From assembly GCA_021774995.1 (NCBI GenBank), contig JAJFIM010000502.1, positions 1 through 8,181 of the forward strand: a DNA stretch of 8,181 nucleotides. The letters run 5' to 3'. Every line of letters starts with the position of its first letter. Position 1 is the first letter of the stretch. The stretch is from Alphaproteobacteria bacterium. Lineage in GTDB: Bacteria; Pseudomonadota; Alphaproteobacteria; SMXP01. The notes beneath the pieces are model-generated. The model worked only from the letters and a program-made list of their open reading frames with translations. It was not told the origin of the DNA and searched no databases. Of this stretch, positions 6,705 to 8,181 are shown piece after piece. Both the position numbers and the translations under genes were made by a program.

Positions 6705-6734
6705 GTGGAATAAGCAGCATCCTCCTTACTCCAT

Positions 6735-6749
6735 TTAATCCGGTATTAA
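6735..6749. promoter_or_regulatory. 15-bp operator-like palindrome
   Basis: TTAATCCGGTATTAA pairs at six of its seven symmetric positions. It lies in the middle of the divergent region between the binding-protein operon and the DUF2336 gene, a usual place for a transcription factor site. No regulator gene lies in the window, so the cognate factor is unknown. Confidence 0.35.
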
Positions 6750-6763
6750 CGACATGGCCGTAG

Positions 6764-6788
6764 GCTTAATTTGATTTAAATTTTAAGC
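6764..6788. promoter_or_regulatory. Inverted repeat GCTTAA-N13-TTAAGC overlapping the DUF2336 promoter
   Basis: Perfect 6-bp half sites (6764-6769 and 6783-6788) are separated by 13 nt, giving a centre-to-centre distance of 19 bp, close to two helical turns. The repeat covers the candidate -35 box at 6771-6776. This is the arrangement expected of a dimeric repressor operator, but the AT-rich sequence raises the chance of coincidence. Confidence 0.35.
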
Positions 6789-6799
6789 GCCGTTATTAC
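6771..6799 (+). promoter_or_regulatory. Candidate sigma-70-type promoter of the DUF2336 gene
   Basis: TTGATT (6771-6776) and TATTAC (6794-6799) are separated by 17 nt. Transcription would begin near 6806, leaving a short leader of about 11 nt that just contains GAGGG at 6808-6812. The box matches and spacing are good for an unaided prediction. Confidence 0.42.
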
Positions 6800-6816
6800 G
6801 CGCGACCGAGGGCAAT

Positions 6817-7884
6817 ATGAATGCGCTCAATACTCAGTTCGACCGCTTGATGGCTATGGCCCGGGACACCGGGCAGGGGGACAAAAGCGCGCTTGTCAAA
6901 GGCATGGTCGCGCTGCTCGTCGCGGATGCAAAAATGCTCCTCGCGCGCGACCGCGAGACCATGGCCGGCATTGTGCGCCAAGCGCTGGTCGGCGCGCCTC
7001 TCTCCTTGCGCCTGCATGTCGCCAATCAAGTGGCTGCGTGCGTTTTGGCGCCCTCCGGGCTTGTTCTTTCCCTGGCGCAGGATCAGATTGAAGTTGCGGG
7101 TCCCATCCTCAAAAGCGATGCGACAATAAAACCCGAAGACCTGGCCATGCTCGCCCTGACGCTGAGCGCTGATCACACATGCCTCATCGCCGGCAGAGAA
7201 GACCTTAATGCGCGCGCCGCTTCTTCCTTGATCACGCGGGAGCATGAAGGCACGCTGATCAATCTCGCCAACAACCATATGGCCGAGATCGATATTTCCG
7301 ATTTGGCCAGACTGGTCACGCTGTCGGCCCGCTATGTCGCATTGCAATTGCCCCTGCTGCAACGCGGCGATCTTCCTCTTATCCTTATCCAACGCCTCTA
7401 TGCAAACGGATCGAAGACGCTGCAAGATTTCATCCTCGAGATATTTGGCGAGGATGCGGCCAAACCGATTGTAGAATTTAACGTCGCTAACCTTGAAATC
7501 ATCGATCTCAGCCCCCCTCGTCCAAGCGCAGACCAGATCGAGGCGCAAATTGACGCTTTGGGCGGCCGCTTGCGTCCGGCACTCCTTCTCAAAGCCCTGC
7601 ACAAAAAAGACACAGGCCTCTTCAAAGCGCTTTTGGCCCGCCTCACCGGCGTTAACGTCGAAGACGTGCGCGATGTGCTCTCCGAACATGGCGGCCCGCA
7701 ATTGGCCAAGGGGTGCCTCGCCGTGGGACTCAGCCGGGCGACCTTCGAAACCCTCTATCTGGTCAATCGGGGCTTGCAAAACCTGCCCTTCATCATGCCG
7801 GAGGACGAGCGGCGGCAAGTTGATGAGATTTTTGCAAATTTATCGCAAAACCAGGCCCTTTCCGACCTGCGTCTGTGCGCGTGA
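6817..7884 (+). CDS. DUF2336 domain-containing protein
   Basis: This encodes a 355-residue, almost entirely helical, soluble protein with no signal peptide or membrane segment. Features that fit DUF2336 are the N-terminal helical region ending in PLSLRLHVANQVA (61-73), VAGPILKSD (93-101), NNHMAEI (152-158), and LLQRGDLPLILIQRL (180-194). The C-terminal part (about 240-350) contains leucine-rich helical segments resembling HEAT-like repeats. The molecular function of this family is not established and I do not assign one. The ATG at 6817 is preceded by GAGGG at 6808-6812 with a short 4-nt spacing; no better in-frame start is seen. It is transcribed divergently from the four-gene operon. A hairpin and T7 tract overlap its stop codon, so it is probably monocistronic. 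Confidence 0.85.
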   Translation: MNALNTQFDRLMAMARDTGQGDKSALVKGMVALLVADAKMLLARDRETMAGIVRQALVGAPLSLRLHVANQVAACVLAPSGLVLSLAQDQIEVAGPILKSDATIKPEDLAMLALTLSADHTCLIAGREDLNARAASSLITREHEGTLINLANNHMAEIDISDLARLVTLSARYVALQLPLLQRGDLPLILIQRLYANGSKTLQDFILEIFGEDAAKPIVEFNVANLEIIDLSPPRPSADQIEAQIDALGGRLRPALLLKALHKKDTGLFKALLARLTGVNVEDVRDVLSEHGGPQLAKGCLAVGLSRATFETLYLVNRGLQNLPFIMPEDERRQVDEIFANLSQNQALSDLRLCA

Positions 7885-7893
7885 GGTTTTTTT
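7866..7893 (+). terminator. Candidate Rho-independent terminator after the DUF2336 gene
   Basis: CCT (7866-7868) pairs with AGG (7884-7886), and GCGT (7869-7872) pairs with the GCGT of 7879-7882 using two G-U pairs. A bulged G and a loop complete the hairpin, followed directly by seven T's (7887-7893). The stem is short and imperfect and overlaps the stop codon (7882-7884). The T tract is the strongest part of the evidence. Confidence 0.35.
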
Positions 7894-7913
7894 GGCCAAA
7901 TCATGATTCTTCC

Positions 7914-7922
7914 TGCTAATGT
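7914..7922 (+). promoter_or_regulatory. Candidate extended -10 element of moaA
   Basis: TGCTAATGT is a TGn extended -10 (TAATGT at 7917-7922). The expected start point, about 7 nt downstream, falls on or next to the ATG at 7929. The -35 is poor (TTGGCC at 7892-7897, 19-nt spacer). It would produce a leaderless moaA transcript, consistent with the missing ribosome site. Confidence 0.28.
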
Positions 7923-7928
7923 CCGGCC

Positions 7929-8181
7929 ATGTTGGACCGACCCCGCGCATCACATGATTTGAAAACCGCCCCCAAAGCGTCGCTGATCGACCCCTTTGGG
8001 CGCTCCATTAGCTATTTGCGTATCTCCGTCACGGACCGGTGTGATTTTCGCTGCTCCTATTGCATGTCGGAACATATGACATTCCTTCCCAAGCCGGAAG
8101 TGTTGTCATTGGAGGAATTGGACCGGCTGTGCACGGCGTTTGTGCGCAAGGGCGTGCGCAAAATTCGCATTACCGGCGGCG
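7929..8181 (+). CDS. moaA: GTP 3',8-cyclase MoaA (molybdenum cofactor synthesis), N-terminal part
   Basis: This is the first 84 codons of a radical-SAM protein; the gene continues past the right edge. MoaA with MoaC converts GTP to cyclic pyranopterin monophosphate, the first step of molybdenum cofactor synthesis, in the cytoplasm. The visible part has the family opening LIDPFGRSISYLRISVTDRC, then the cluster motif Cys38-x3-Cys42-x2-Cys45 in RCDFRCSYCM, and ends at KIRITGG, the start of the GGEP SAM-binding loop. Residues 1-18 before SLIDPFGR are not conserved in the family. The ATG at 7929 has no Shine-Dalgarno match upstream, so the start is less certain than the identity. The second FeS cluster and the C-terminal GG are outside the window. 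The cofactor is required by the CoxL-like enzyme encoded at 899-3193, though moaA also serves all other molybdoenzymes. Confidence 0.95.
   Translation, partial: MLDRPRASHDLKTAPKASLIDPFGRSISYLRISVTDRCDFRCSYCMSEHMTFLPKPEVLSLEELDRLCTAFVRKGVRKIRITGG

Noticed and set aside
6580..6816. Riboswitch in the divergent region
   Set aside because: Only a simple bulged hairpin is visible; no conserved core of a glycine, cobalamin, SAM or molybdenum cofactor riboswitch could be recognised.
6796..7818. 340-codon open frame antisense to the DUF2336 gene
   Set aside because: The plus-strand product fits a known family and has a promoter and ribosome site; the antisense frame is the mirror of a GC-rich gene and has no recognisable domain.
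7891..7900. 10-bp palindrome TTTGGCCAAA, with a similar TTGGCCAA at 6595-6602
   Set aside because: Short, GGCC-centred and similar sequences occur inside genes here; not enough to claim a shared regulatory site.

Overview
The window looks like chromosomal DNA of an alphaproteobacterium. The main clue is a DUF2336 protein (6817-7884), a family known mostly from Alphaproteobacteria. EttA, MoaA and GlpK homologues of proteobacterial type fit this. I cannot name a genus. Hand counts on sampled lines give roughly 60% GC inside the molybdoenzyme gene and only about 42-47% in the small PH-domain gene.

Layout. At the left edge, the first 100 codons of ettA (ABC-F translation factor) run leftward off the window. 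A divergent intergenic region separates it from a small rightward membrane gene with a bacterial PH domain, best started at a GTG at 474. That gene converges, with only 8 nt between stop codons, on a four-gene leftward operon covering 899-6579. In transcription order the operon is: an OpuAC/ProX-type substrate-binding lipoprotein (6579-5503), a glycerol kinase GlpK (5506-4010, starting at a GTG that overlaps the upstream stop), a class II aldolase/adducin-family protein (3985-3212), and a CoxL-like molybdopterin-binding oxidoreductase large subunit (3193-899). A 237-nt divergent region with two operator-like dyads separates this operon from the rightward DUF2336 gene. A terminator-like hairpin with a T7 tract follows that gene. 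The window ends inside moaA (7929 onward), the radical-SAM enzyme of the first step of molybdenum cofactor synthesis.

How the genes may work together. The operon is the most unusual part. It couples one solute-binding lipoprotein without permease or ATPase, one kinase, one aldolase-fold protein and one molybdenum hydroxylase large subunit without its FeS and FAD partner subunits. Kinase plus class II aldolase is a common pairing in sugar catabolism, and a molybdenum hydroxylase could oxidise an aldehyde product. However, GlpK keeps the glycerol-contact residues and the aldolase has His where canonical aldolases carry the catalytic Glu, so a linear pathway is only a hypothesis. moaA nearby supplies a cofactor the CoxL-like enzyme needs, but it lies on the other strand and is also a housekeeping gene.

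I found no mobile elements, CRISPR arrays, tRNA or rRNA genes, and no gene-free stretch longer than 300 bases.
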